From the NCBI RefSeq assembly GCF_022678485.1, contig NZ_JALBYP010000026.1:284874-348873 (forward strand): a stretch of DNA of 64,000 nucleotides, given 5' to 3'. The notes under the pieces are model-generated. The model was not told where the DNA came from. It did no database searches and saw only the letters and a list, made by a program, of their open reading frames with translations. The translations under genes were made by a program, and so were the position numbers. This document shows, piece after piece, positions 1-8,224 of the stretch. This stretch comes from Aliiroseovarius sediminis (GTDB lineage Bacteria; Pseudomonadota; Alphaproteobacteria; Rhodobacterales; Rhodobacteraceae). Positions within the stretch are counted from its first letter, which is position 1. Every line of letters begins with the position of its first letter.

Positions 1-78
1 GACTTCGAGTAAATCAGGCGCCGTTCGCAGAGGTTCTTTATGCCACAGATATGACCCTCGCATTCTCGTAACACAGCG

Positions 79-1191
79 TCATGACCAAGGCGTGACGAGG
101 TATTTCTCACCAGTTTTCATCGCATTATAATCAGTGACAGCCTGCTTGGTCAGCATTTCGTCGAGATTGACACGCTTCTTGTAATTACTGGCGAAAGTCG
201 TCGTAAGATTGTCGAGCACGCGCTTGCGCATACGGCCCATGGTTTCGGCCCCCACCGCTTGAAGGAAGGGAAACAGCAACCACCCCGAAAGTGTCCAGCC
301 AAAGCCGTAGCTTGGCGACAACGTCGTCAGGCCGGTGTCCAGACGCCCGTAGATGAACATACGCTTTGGCTGGTTCGAGCCATAGCGCGAGTACTCTGTC
401 ATTCTACTTACCGCGACCTGCTCCATGGCCTTGAAGGCAGTGTCAACCGATTTGCCGCCTCCGATCGGATCAAAGCCGTAGAATGCGCCGGTGTCTTCGA
501 TCGCGGACGTAAGCTGGTGCATAAAGTCGTCATCCGAAGAGTTGACCACATGTGTGGCTCCAAGCCCTTCGAGCAAGCCGACCTGGCTTTCCCTTCGGAC
601 AATATTGACCAGACCAATCCCATCTTCCTTGCAAATGCGGGTCAGCATCTGGCCAAGGTTGGATGCCCCGACCGTATGCAGTATTGCGTCCTGCCCGTCC
701 AACTTTGCGTTCTCGGCGAACCCCAAGGCAGTCATGGGATTGACGAAGCCGCTCGCGCCTTCCTCAGCCGAATGATCGCCCAACGGAAGGCACATGGCCG
801 CGTCGGCGATACAATACTGACTATAGGCATTACCTGGAACGCAGGAAACGCGTTGCCCGGCCAGCGCCTTGGCTGTGTCACTGTCGCCGACAGCGACAAC
901 CGTGCCGGCCCCTTCGTTCCCGGCAGGCAGTTTGAGCCCATGGCGCGATTTTGAGCCCGCGTTGAACGGTTCCGGCACCGTCGCGACGAATTTGCCCTGC
1001 GAATAGCTGGCATTTTCCAAATCAGCCGCACCAACCAGAATGGCAAGGTCCGATGGATTGATTGGCGCTGCTTCCATTTTCACGAGCACTTGATTGCCTG
1101 TCGGATCTGGAAACGTGACGTCCTCGATCGCTACAGTCAAAGTTCCGTTCGCGTCCAATGTCGTGAACAGTTGCTTGCCGGTGGTTGCCAT
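79..1191 (-). CDS. MDR-family (zinc-type alcohol dehydrogenase-like) oxidoreductase
   Basis: A 370-residue medium-chain dehydrogenase/reductase, probably an NAD(P)H-dependent quinone, enal or alcohol oxidoreductase in the cytoplasm; the substrate cannot be read from sequence. The N-terminal GroES-like half carries the NEGAGTVVAVG segment near residue 92, and the Rossmann half has a VGASNLGQ nucleotide-binding turn near 185. No obvious catalytic zinc cysteine set is visible, so a zinc-independent quinone-oxidoreductase-like enzyme is likely. The frame is open 27 codons further upstream, but I start at the ATG at 1191, which has GGAGAG just before it and begins MATTGKQLF. It stands alone, divergent from the next genes across a 540-bp gap. 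Confidence 0.85.
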   Translation of the reverse strand: MATTGKQLFTTLDANGTLTVAIEDVTFPDPTGNQVLVKMEAAPINPSDLAILVGAADLENASYSQGKFVATVPEPFNAGSKSRHGLKLPAGNEGAGTVVAVGDSDTAKALAGQRVSCVPGNAYSQYCIADAAMCLPLGDHSAEEGASGFVNPMTALGFAENAKLDGQDAILHTVGASNLGQMLTRICKEDGIGLVNIVRRESQVGLLEGLGATHVVNSSDDDFMHQLTSAIEDTGAFYGFDPIGGGKSVDTAFKAMEQVAVSRMTEYSRYGSNQPKRMFIYGRLDTGLTTLSPSYGFGWTLSGWLLFPFLQAVGAETMGRMRKRVLDNLTTTFASNYKKRVNLDEMLTKQAVTDYNAMKTGEKYLVTPWS

Positions 1192-1734
1192 AGTGGACTC
1201 TCCAAATTTCAGTTTCACGGTACATGATTGTTGTTGCAACGATAGGATGGATACCGAACGATGAAAGCGCAACCTTGCACAAAATCCTATCCCAGTCTCA
1301 GATAGCGCTGACGCTGCACAAGGCGAACCGAAAGCGTCATGTGCTGCGTCAGCGCAGTGCCTTTTCTGATCAATACGGACGCATTGAAGAACCTGTGTGC
1401 TGTTCTTGGCCCATAACTGAAGTTGGCCTAAATTGCCGCAAAGGTCTTGGAAGATCCCAAATTATCAGATGGCACATCCGGCCTGAACGTCTGCTGTACA
1501 TGAAATTGACCGGGTATCTTCGCAACGCGCGGGCCTGCCCACGGGGCTGCAATCTGGTCGGAACTACCTCTGACGGCGTCCTTGACGGACCAAATTATTA
1601 GGGCATAGTTGAATTTAGGGCTTCGATTATCGTGCCCGGCAGTTTGATAACAGATGATTTTGCCTGCATCAGCCATGAGTTGTTTGGCTTTTTTTCGACG
1701 CGATAACCGCGTTCGTTCCATGATCGGAGTTCAC
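1192..1734. other. Intergenic stretch without a supported gene
   Basis: About 540 bp between the divergent oxidoreductase and the 1735 gene. Short open frames exist on both strands, but none has a credible ribosome-binding site or recognisable protein character. An imperfect palindrome GTTGCAAC lies around 1231-1240 in front of the oxidoreductase, and a long inverted repeat lies at 1305-1355. Otherwise I see nothing. Confidence 0.5.
1305..1355. repeat. 15-bp inverted repeat with 21-bp spacer
   Basis: The left arm at 1305-1319 (GCGCTGACGCTGCAC) matches the reverse complement of the right arm at 1341-1355 in 14 of 15 positions. On the plus strand the right arm is followed by AGTGCCTTTTC. It could form a strong RNA stem-loop or cruciform. 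A terminator, a small-RNA 3' end or a regulator site are all possible, and no gene is close enough to decide. Confidence 0.55.
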
Positions 1735-2283
1735 ATGACCCGTTCCCTCTATCGCAATACCGCCCTAGCTCTGGCATTGTTGCTCATACCAACAATTTCT
1801 GTAGCACAAGACGCGTTTGGCACGCTGACGGCCCGGCTCGACGGCGCTGAGCGGACGTGGTTTTTGACGTCTCAGGGGGCGGAAAGCAAGAGTTTTGGTT
1901 TAACCATCGCGGTCGCGAATATGAAGAGTTTCACCCTTTGGGGGCAGCCGACCACAGAAACCACTGCTGAGATGAAAGACAGTTTTCTGCTCGGCTTCGA
2001 TGTTATGACTGTTGGCGACACAGTGATCCCTTTGAATGTCTCTCTGACCTATCTTGCCGATGGTTGGAAATCTGGCTGGCTGGCGAATGAAGAGGACCAG
2101 ATTGTCTTTTCTCTGACAACGCTTGAGGAGGTGGACGATGGTCTGTTTGTTGAGGGCACTTTTTCGGCCGCCGCATATTACAGCGAAGCATTGACGCGCG
2201 GCGAAGTCGATCCGTCACGAACGATGCAGGTCGACGGAAGCTTCACTGCGACCCTGCCAAATGCCCTACTGACAGAACAATGA
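1735..2283 (+). CDS. Secreted protein of unknown function
   Basis: A 182-residue protein that I do not recognise. It opens with a typical Sec signal peptide (MTRSLYRN, hydrophobic stretch, then SVAQ|DAF near residue 22), so a periplasmic location is inferred. The mature part has alternating hydrophobic and polar residues suggesting a beta-rich fold, with no cysteine pairs or catalytic motif visible. I start at the ATG at 1735 because GGAG lies six bases upstream; the frame is open further upstream but begins in poor context. It is first of three tandem plus-strand genes (with 2358 and 2961) separated by short gaps, so a shared transcript is plausible. Confidence 0.7.
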   Translation: MTRSLYRNTALALALLLIPTISVAQDAFGTLTARLDGAERTWFLTSQGAESKSFGLTIAVANMKSFTLWGQPTTETTAEMKDSFLLGFDVMTVGDTVIPLNVSLTYLADGWKSGWLANEEDQIVFSLTTLEEVDDGLFVEGTFSAAAYYSEALTRGEVDPSRTMQVDGSFTATLPNALLTEQ

Positions 2284-2357
2284 AGCACAACCGGACCGGG
2301 CAAAGCGTGTGCATTTGCCCCTCAATCCGCTGAAAGAGGCTGAAAGAGAGTGTGACC

Positions 2358-2939
2358 ATGTTCAAGATGATTTCATTCACCTGCTATCTCGCCTTCTCTG
2401 TGCTGGCCACCTCCGCAGCACATGCGCAACAAAATGTCGCCTGCACCTACGGGACGCCCAAAGCTTGGGACAAGATCAGTCTCATGTATGTCGGTCCATG
2501 GAAAATCGCGCACCACGCTGGGTATGTGATAGCGGGCCCCATGACGATGCCGTTCCCCGCAAGCGGAGACATTGAAACAATACAGATTGAAATGTCGCCA
2601 AGTGGTGGGCTGGTCGGGACACACCCGGAGGCACAGCAGCCAATTGTCTTTGACTGGGCAGACGAGCCGCCGTGGAAATTTGAAGCCGATGCAAGTCGAG
2701 ACGGCGTTCCCGCGCCCATGTTGTCGTCATCCGACGTAGAGATATTGATGGGGTGCAGCGTGGACAAACTCGCCCGTCTGATCGGGCGAACGCAAGCGAC
2801 AATAGACGGCACCACCATGGATATGACGGTGCGACTGATGGTGGTCGGCCCAGATCAGATGTACGGAATTTTTCATACGTCATCCGTCGCGCGCGGGATA
2901 CCTGTCAAAAGTTGGCGCACAGTCACCCTGACACGCTGA
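2358..2939 (+). CDS. Secreted protein of unknown function
   Basis: A 193-residue protein with a Sec signal peptide (MFKMISFTCYLAFSVLAT, cleavage likely after SAAHAQ). Two cysteines remain in the mature part, one near its N terminus (VACTYG) and one in the LMGCSVDK segment, so a disulfide is possible in the periplasm. I do not recognise the family. The ATG at 2358 is preceded by GAGAG; a GTG two codons earlier at 2352 is the alternative. It lies 74 bp after the 1735 gene and 21 bp before the DUF3592-like membrane protein, on the same strand, suggesting a small envelope-related operon. Confidence 0.7.
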   Translation: MFKMISFTCYLAFSVLATSAAHAQQNVACTYGTPKAWDKISLMYVGPWKIAHHAGYVIAGPMTMPFPASGDIETIQIEMSPSGGLVGTHPEAQQPIVFDWADEPPWKFEADASRDGVPAPMLSSSDVEILMGCSVDKLARLIGRTQATIDGTTMDMTVRLMVVGPDQMYGIFHTSSVARGIPVKSWRTVTLTR

Positions 2940-2960
2940 GATGGTGCAAGGGACACGGCG

Positions 2961-3452
2961 ATGGACGAACCGAAACAAACAGTAAACGGCGTGTTGTGGC
3001 GCCAGAGATTCTGGGTATTTCCACTGCTTGTCGCTGCGGGCATCGGGCTCGGGATGTTCAAGATCTCCGCCTATCAACAGGCAGCGGCGTTTTCGGATAA
3101 GGGCGTCAAGGTTGTCGGTGAAATTACAAACTTGCACGAGTATCAAAACAAACAACGAACGACTTACCGCGTGTCCTACACCTTCGTGACCGCCGCCGAT
3201 CCTTACACGCAAGGAAAGCAACGTGTCAGAGAACCGCTTTTCGACACTCTGACGGAAGGCGGGCCGGTTGACGTCTGGTATCTGCCGAATGACCCCAAGC
3301 GAAACGTGATCGATTTAGATGCACTTACACATCTTTTCTGGCTGACATTATTCTGCGCATCGGGCTTGATCTTTGCGGGTCTTTGGGGTGGGTGGCTGGC
3401 GGTCAAAAGTGCGCGCGCAACTGTCGAAGAAAATCAGAACAGCGAAACCTAA
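2961..3452 (+). CDS. DUF3592-type membrane protein
   Basis: A 163-residue inner-membrane protein. One transmembrane helix lies near residues 17-34 and a second near 122-148, with a periplasmic-type loop between them. The loop holds the features of the DUF3592 family: a region reading GVKVVGEIT, the Y-x-V-x-Y-x-F strand (YRVSYTF) and the VDVWYLPNDPKRN turn. The family is widespread but has no defined function. The gene is last of three tandem genes and converges on gshA with a 200-bp gap in which I see no clear terminator. Confidence 0.75.
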   Translation: MDEPKQTVNGVLWRQRFWVFPLLVAAGIGLGMFKISAYQQAAAFSDKGVKVVGEITNLHEYQNKQRTTYRVSYTFVTAADPYTQGKQRVREPLFDTLTEGGPVDVWYLPNDPKRNVIDLDALTHLFWLTLFCASGLIFAGLWGGWLAVKSARATVEENQNSET

Positions 3453-3659
3453 CCCATACGTGGAGCCCCAACACGCACCTGTGCCATATGCAAAGCGACG
3501 TTTCCGGCCCATAGCAAACCTGCGTAGCCACCAAATCGCACCGCTCCGCCCAGCACGCGTCAGCCATCGCAAGCGCCCGCCTCTATCCCGCGAGCGGTTT
3601 CGTCATTGTCGGGCCAGCAGACCGCCAACAAAAATGCGCCGCCCAGAACGCAACAGTCC

Positions 3660-5030
3660 TTAGTAACTGTATTCGGCGTAAATCCGTTTCAGATCGCCAT
3701 CCCATTCGCCGTGATACTTCGCCAGCAGTTCACAGGCGGGCGAGCGGCCCTCTTCGACGCTTTCCTGAACGGCGTTCAGGAAGTGGGTCTCGTCGGGGAC
3801 CATGCCGCCGCTTCCGACCCGACCACGGGCTTTCAGGCCAGCTTCGGCGATCTTCACCGCCTCGCGGGCAAGGTCGTGCAGTTTCACGCCGCCCGCCTCG
3901 CCTTGCAGACCTTTGACCGATGCCGCCACACGCAGCCCTTCGCGGGTTTCAGCGTCAAGGTTTTTGACCAAATCCCAAGCCGCATCAAGGCTGCTGGCGT
4001 CATACATCAACCCGACCCAGAACGCCGGCAGCGCGCATAGACGTCGCCATGGGCCGCCATCGGCGCCGCGCATCTCCATATATTGTTTGATACGGGCCTC
4101 GGGGAAAATCGTGGTCAGATGGTCGGCCCAATCGGAAAGCGTTGGCGTTTCACCCGGCAGCGCGGGCAGTTTGCCTTGCATGAAGTCCCGGAACGACTGG
4201 CCCAGCGCGTCGATATATTCGCCGTCGCGATAGACGAAATACATCGGCACATCCAGCGCGTATTGGACATAGCGTTCAAACCCCATGCCGTCTTCGAACA
4301 CAAAGGGCAGCATTCCGGTGCGGTCAGGATCCAGATCACGCCAGATGCGCGACCGCCACGACTTGTGACCGTTGGGCTTGCCTTCAAAGAACGGCGAGTT
4401 GGCGAAAAGCGCGGTGGCAACGGGCTGCAACGCCAGTGCCACCCGGAATTTCTGCACCATGTCGGCCTCGCTTGCGAAGTCGAGGTTCACCTGAACCGTG
4501 CAGGTCCGATACATCATCTGTTTGCCATGGGTGCCGACCGTGTCCATGTAATCGGTCATCAGCTTGTAACGCCCCTTGGGCATCACCGGCATCTGTTCAT
4601 GCGTCCATTCGGGCGCCGCGCCCAGACCGATGAATCGCGCGCCGATTTTGTCGGCGACCTCTTGCACCTCGCGCAGGTGTTCGTTCACCTCGTCGCAGGT
4701 CTGGTGGATACTGTCCAAGGGCGCGCCGGACAGTTCGAACTGTCCGCCCGGTTCAAGGCTGATATTTGCCCCGTCGCGTTCAAGGCCGATCAGGTTGCCC
4801 GCCTCGCGCACTTCGGACCAGTTGAAGCGGTCGCGCAGCCCTTCCAGCATCGCCAGAATGGACCTCGGCCCCTCATAGGGCAGCGGATTCAGCGTGTCCT
4901 GACAATAGCCGAATTTCTCGTGCTCGGTCCCGATCTTCCACGTATCACGCGGCTTGCAGCCGTCTGAGAGATATTGGGCCAATTGATCTTGGTCGGTGAT
5001 CGGTCCGCCGCCGGACTGAGGGATGGACAT
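3660..5030 (-). CDS. gshA: Glutamate-cysteine ligase
   Basis: A 456-residue ATP-dependent ligase that joins L-glutamate and L-cysteine, the first step of glutathione synthesis (EC 6.3.2.2). It belongs to the GCS2-type group shared by plants and alphaproteobacteria, not the E. coli GshA type. The GTEHEKFG segment near residues 34-41 and the RTCTVQVNLDF strand near 165-177 are the family's substrate-binding signatures, and the length fits. The ATG at 5030 has GGAG seven bases upstream. It is the last gene of a minus-strand run (rsmE, GNAT, small membrane protein, gshA), 64 bp after its neighbour, so it may be co-transcribed with it. Confidence 0.93.
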   Translation of the reverse strand: MSIPQSGGGPITDQDQLAQYLSDGCKPRDTWKIGTEHEKFGYCQDTLNPLPYEGPRSILAMLEGLRDRFNWSEVREAGNLIGLERDGANISLEPGGQFELSGAPLDSIHQTCDEVNEHLREVQEVADKIGARFIGLGAAPEWTHEQMPVMPKGRYKLMTDYMDTVGTHGKQMMYRTCTVQVNLDFASEADMVQKFRVALALQPVATALFANSPFFEGKPNGHKSWRSRIWRDLDPDRTGMLPFVFEDGMGFERYVQYALDVPMYFVYRDGEYIDALGQSFRDFMQGKLPALPGETPTLSDWADHLTTIFPEARIKQYMEMRGADGGPWRRLCALPAFWVGLMYDASSLDAAWDLVKNLDAETREGLRVAASVKGLQGEAGGVKLHDLAREAVKIAEAGLKARGRVGSGGMVPDETHFLNAVQESVEEGRSPACELLAKYHGEWDGDLKRIYAEYSY

Positions 5031-5094
5031 GGGCGTCTCCTGACTGTTCGCGCCTTGCAAGGTCTTTCAGTGGTGGTCCAATGGGCCGGGACTG

Positions 5095-5607
5095 TCAATG
5101 CAGCGATACGACCGGTCGCTTCCAGATCACGACAGTTTCATTGGGTGGGGCGTTGGCCGCACGGATGGCTGCATCGATGTCTGCGCCCGAAAGGGCGGTG
5201 AGCGCGTCAAACAACGCCTCGGCCCCTTCAGCGCGCGCGGGGATAAACAGAATGTCGCTGCCCGAGCGTAAGGACCAAACCGCCATACCCGCACGATCTT
5301 TGGTGATTTCGATCCGCTGAACATCGTCCAAAGATGCAAAGCCGCCTCCGATTGGGGCCAGATAGGTGATTTGCCGTTCGTCCACCTGCACGACACCGAT
5401 ACCACCGTGCCCGGCACGGATGCGCGCGTGACGCAGGCCCGACCACAGGATTAACGCGCCAAACGCGGCCAGTACCAATCCCATCCATTTTATGAGCCCC
5501 AAAGAGCCCCACGCCCACCACAGACCCAGCAATAGCACGCTGCCGCCAACCAGCGCCTCGCGGTAGCGCGCCAGTGCAACTGATGCATCTGGTCGAACAA
5601 AGCTCAT
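5095..5607 (-). CDS. Small two-helix membrane protein, unknown
   Basis: A 170-residue protein with two closely spaced hydrophobic helices near residues 20-56, followed by a soluble C-terminal domain of about 110 residues that would face the cytoplasm if the N terminus does. The soluble part contains GIGVVQVDERQITYLAP and a regular beta-strand pattern recalling PH-like domains, which is only an impression. Its ATG overlaps the stop of the upstream GNAT gene as ATGA, so translation is probably coupled. I do not recognise a named family. Confidence 0.7.
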   Translation of the reverse strand: MSFVRPDASVALARYREALVGGSVLLLGLWWAWGSLGLIKWMGLVLAAFGALILWSGLRHARIRAGHGGIGVVQVDERQITYLAPIGGGFASLDDVQRIEITKDRAGMAVWSLRSGSDILFIPARAEGAEALFDALTALSGADIDAAIRAANAPPNETVVIWKRPVVSLH

Positions 5608-6458
5608 GCGACACCCAATATGACTGGCTCTTTCAGTATAGCCAGCGCGTAAGAGCCGATGTGGCGAAATCCGATGGCTTCATAGGCGCGACAGGCGGCG
5701 GGTCCACTGGCAAACAGGATGGCGTTTGTCACGCCCTGCTCTCGCTCCTCGGCGAGGTGGAGAGCAACGACGCGGCGGGCATACCCCTTGCCACGCAGCG
5801 TCGGAGGTGTGTAGACGCCCCCGATCTGGATCATGTCGGGCAGGCGTGCGTTGATCGCTGTCATGGCAACCGGCTGACCGTTGACCTCCATAATACGCAC
5901 GTCACCAGTTTCCAATGCTCGGTCCGTTCGGCCCTGCGCCTCTTCATCCAGTCGTTCGGGCGAAGACATATGAAGTTCAGCAGAATATGCGCGGGCCCAT
6001 GAGAAGATCAGATCCTTGTCCGCTTCAACCGGCTGTCGAATAGCGCCGGGCTGCTCTGGCACATTAAGATCGGCCAACGACAATCGGTAAAGTGGTTCGG
6101 GCGCATCCAGCGCCCAATCCGCACCCTCGACCTTCAGCGCCCGTTTTGCGGCATCGACCTGCCTGGTTTCCCCCGTGATACCCGCCAGTTGCCGCCCGGC
6201 AATTTCGGCTGCAAACGCGTCCCAATGGGCGGCAGTCGCACCGGGCGCCTGGCTCATTGCAAACCCGGCGTTCGAGATACCGAACACAGCTTCAATCTGC
6301 TCTGAGCCAGACAGCCAGAATTCTGTCGCGTGCGTATGTTCGCGATCAAACAACCCAAACCGTGAAAGGTTCGAGCGGAGAAACATGCTCGTCTCGGCGT
6401 GATGTGCCAGAAACGCATCAATCGCAGCTTCATCCCACGCGTGGGCCGGGCGGATCAC
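5604..6458 (-). CDS. GNAT-family N-acetyltransferase
   Basis: A protein of about 284 residues with two GNAT-like halves. The C-terminal half shows the acetyl-CoA binding pattern (IQIGGVYTPPTLRGKGYARR, that is V-x-T-x-P-x-x-R-G-x-G-x-A) and the later AYEAIGFRHIG segment typical of motif B. The acceptor is unknown. I choose the GTG at 6458 because a GGGGG ribosome-binding site sits seven bases upstream and it overlaps the rsmE stop as GTGA. Another in-frame GTG at 6485 lies inside rsmE without a good site. It is translationally linked at both ends (rsmE before, 5095-5607 after). Confidence 0.82.
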   Translation of the reverse strand: MIRPAHAWDEAAIDAFLAHHAETSMFLRSNLSRFGLFDREHTHATEFWLSGSEQIEAVFGISNAGFAMSQAPGATAAHWDAFAAEIAGRQLAGITGETRQVDAAKRALKVEGADWALDAPEPLYRLSLADLNVPEQPGAIRQPVEADKDLIFSWARAYSAELHMSSPERLDEEAQGRTDRALETGDVRIMEVNGQPVAMTAINARLPDMIQIGGVYTPPTLRGKGYARRVVALHLAEEREQGVTNAILFASGPAACRAYEAIGFRHIGSYALAILKEPVILGVA

Positions 6459-7180
6459 GTCCAATCCCCCAAGGCCTGCTGCCACAAGGTCATGGCTGCC
6501 ACCGCGGCTGTATCCGCCCGCAAGATACGCGGGCCAAGGCTAACGGGGTGGGCGATGTCCGTTGCGTGCAGACGCGCGCGTTCACGGTCGGAAAAGCCAC
6601 CTTCCGGCCCGATGAAGATCGCCCAGCGATGGCCGCTGGCTGCACTCAGGGTTTCTGCCGCGCCCACAAGTGTCTCGTCGCAGAACATGATCTGGCGATC
6701 GTCGGGCCACGCATCCAGCAGCTTGTCCATGCGCATCAGGTCCACGACCTCGGGCACATATGTGCCGCCGCATTGCTCGGCGGCCTCAATGGCATGGGCT
6801 TGCAGCCGGTCAAGGCGAATGCGTTCGGAATTGGTGTATTCTGTCGACATGGGCTGGATCAGGGCCGCCCCCATCTCGGCGGCTTTTTCTACGATGAAGT
6901 CGGTGCGCGCTTTCTTGATCGGTGCAAAGCACAGCCACAGGTCGGGCGGCATATGCAAAGGGCGCGACTGCGCCTGGCATTCCAGAACGCCCTTGCGTTT
7001 CCCAGCCTCGATCACGCGGGCCGGGAACTCTCCGTCCCGGCCATTGAACAGGGCGACAAGGTCGCCCTCGCCCAGCCGCATCACCCCGAAAAGGTAATGC
7101 GCTTGATCGCGTTCCAGCGAAACGGTTTGCCCCTTGCCCAAGGGGTGATCTACATAGAGCCTGACTTTCGCCTGTTTCAT
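6455..7180 (-). CDS. rsmE: 16S rRNA (uracil(1498)-N3)-methyltransferase
   Basis: A 241-residue SPOUT-class methyltransferase that N3-methylates U1498 of 16S rRNA using S-adenosylmethionine. The N-terminal PUA-like part includes DQAHYLFGVMRLGEGD, and the C-terminal knot has FIGPEGGFSDRE near residues 194-205 and SLGPRILRADTAAV near the end. Length and start fit the family. No clear Shine-Dalgarno sequence precedes the ATG. Only 11 bp separate it from the divergent ubiA start codon, so its promoter must lie inside ubiA. It heads the rsmE-GNAT-5607-gshA run. Confidence 0.93.
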   Translation of the reverse strand: MKQAKVRLYVDHPLGKGQTVSLERDQAHYLFGVMRLGEGDLVALFNGRDGEFPARVIEAGKRKGVLECQAQSRPLHMPPDLWLCFAPIKKARTDFIVEKAAEMGAALIQPMSTEYTNSERIRLDRLQAHAIEAAEQCGGTYVPEVVDLMRMDKLLDAWPDDRQIMFCDETLVGAAETLSAASGHRWAIFIGPEGGFSDRERARLHATDIAHPVSLGPRILRADTAAVAAMTLWQQALGDWT

Positions 7181-7191
7181 GAGGGGAACCT

Positions 7192-8160
7192 ATGACCCAA
7201 AACGCCAATATGCCAGAGCCAAAAGGGCAGGTCGCCGATGCCTATACCGGCAATTGGGTCGATCGTCGTGCACCGGGCTGGAGCCGCCCTTACCTGCGCC
7301 TGAGCCGGGCTGACCGTCCCATCGGCACTTGGCTTTTGCTGTTGCCCTGTTGGTGGGGCGTGCTTCTGGCGGCGGGCCATACGGGGCGGTTTGGCTGGTT
7401 CGATCTGTGGATCATGCTGGGCTGCGCCATCGGGGCGTGGCTGATGCGTGGCGCAGGTTGCACCTGGAACGACATCACCGACCGGGACATCGACTCAAAG
7501 GTCGAACGGACGCGCAGCCGCCCCATTCCGTCCGGGCAAGTCACGGCAAAGCAGGCGGCGATCTGGATGGCGCTGCAATCCTTGATCGCGCTTGGGATCT
7601 TGCTGACTTTCAACGGCGCAACCATTCTGCTTGGCGTCGTTTCACTGGCTCCGGTCGCCATCTATCCGTTCGCCAAACGGTTCACGTGGTGGCCTCAGGT
7701 CTTTCTGGGCATCGCCTTCAACTGGGGCGCGCTGTTGGCGTGGACCGCGCATACGGGCAGCCTTGGCTGGCCCGCGGTGGTGCTATATGCCGCAGGCATC
7801 GCCTGGACGCTGTTTTATGACACGATCTATGCCCATCAGGACACCGAAGATGACGCCCTTATCGGGGTTAAATCCACCGCGCGGCTGTTTGGCGACAACA
7901 GCCGCACATGGCTGTTTTTCTTCCAGGCTCTGACCGTCGCGCTCATGGCATTTTCCTTTGGGCTTGTGTTTGTTCCAAGTGAAAACGTGCTGTCTTTGGT
8001 CATAGCGCTTGGTGGCGTTTGGTTCATGGGATGGCACATGATGTGGCAGCTCAGGCAGCTAAAGCCCGACGACCCAGACACCTGCTTACGCTTGTTTCGA
8101 TCCAACCGAAGCACCGGCCTTATTCCCGTGCTGTTTCTTGCCGTCGCCGTTTTGGTATGA
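7192..8160 (+). CDS. ubiA: 4-hydroxybenzoate octaprenyltransferase
   Basis: A 322-residue integral membrane prenyltransferase that attaches the polyprenyl chain to 4-hydroxybenzoate in ubiquinone synthesis. Both aspartate-rich prenyl-diphosphate/Mg2+ motifs are present: NDITDRDID near residues 93-101 and DTIYAHQDTEDD near 209-220. About eight hydrophobic helices follow the YLRLSRADRPIGTWLL entrance segment. GAGGGG precedes the ATG at 7192. It is divergent from rsmE with an 11-bp gap and is followed 64 bp later by the OmpA-domain gene. Confidence 0.95.
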   Translation: MTQNANMPEPKGQVADAYTGNWVDRRAPGWSRPYLRLSRADRPIGTWLLLLPCWWGVLLAAGHTGRFGWFDLWIMLGCAIGAWLMRGAGCTWNDITDRDIDSKVERTRSRPIPSGQVTAKQAAIWMALQSLIALGILLTFNGATILLGVVSLAPVAIYPFAKRFTWWPQVFLGIAFNWGALLAWTAHTGSLGWPAVVLYAAGIAWTLFYDTIYAHQDTEDDALIGVKSTARLFGDNSRTWLFFFQALTVALMAFSFGLVFVPSENVLSLVIALGGVWFMGWHMMWQLRQLKPDDPDTCLRLFRSNRSTGLIPVLFLAVAVLV

Positions 8161-8224
8161 TTGCATAGGCCCGCGACACGCCTTAAGTAGCATAGGATTC
8201 TCACGTTAACGGACGCTGCTCAGT

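Noticed and set aside
1224..1601. 125-codon plus-strand frame upstream of the 1735 gene
   Set aside because: No ribosome-binding site, unconvincing composition, and it crosses the inverted repeat.
3453..3659. Remnant of a membrane-protein gene between the DUF3592 gene and gshA
   Set aside because: Minus-strand frames look vaguely protein-like, but are short, broken by stops and without a start.
4083..4967. 294-codon frame opposite gshA, and similar long frames opposite rpoA, tuf, rplB/rplV and bztC
   Set aside because: Antisense shadows created by GC-biased codon use in well-identified genes.
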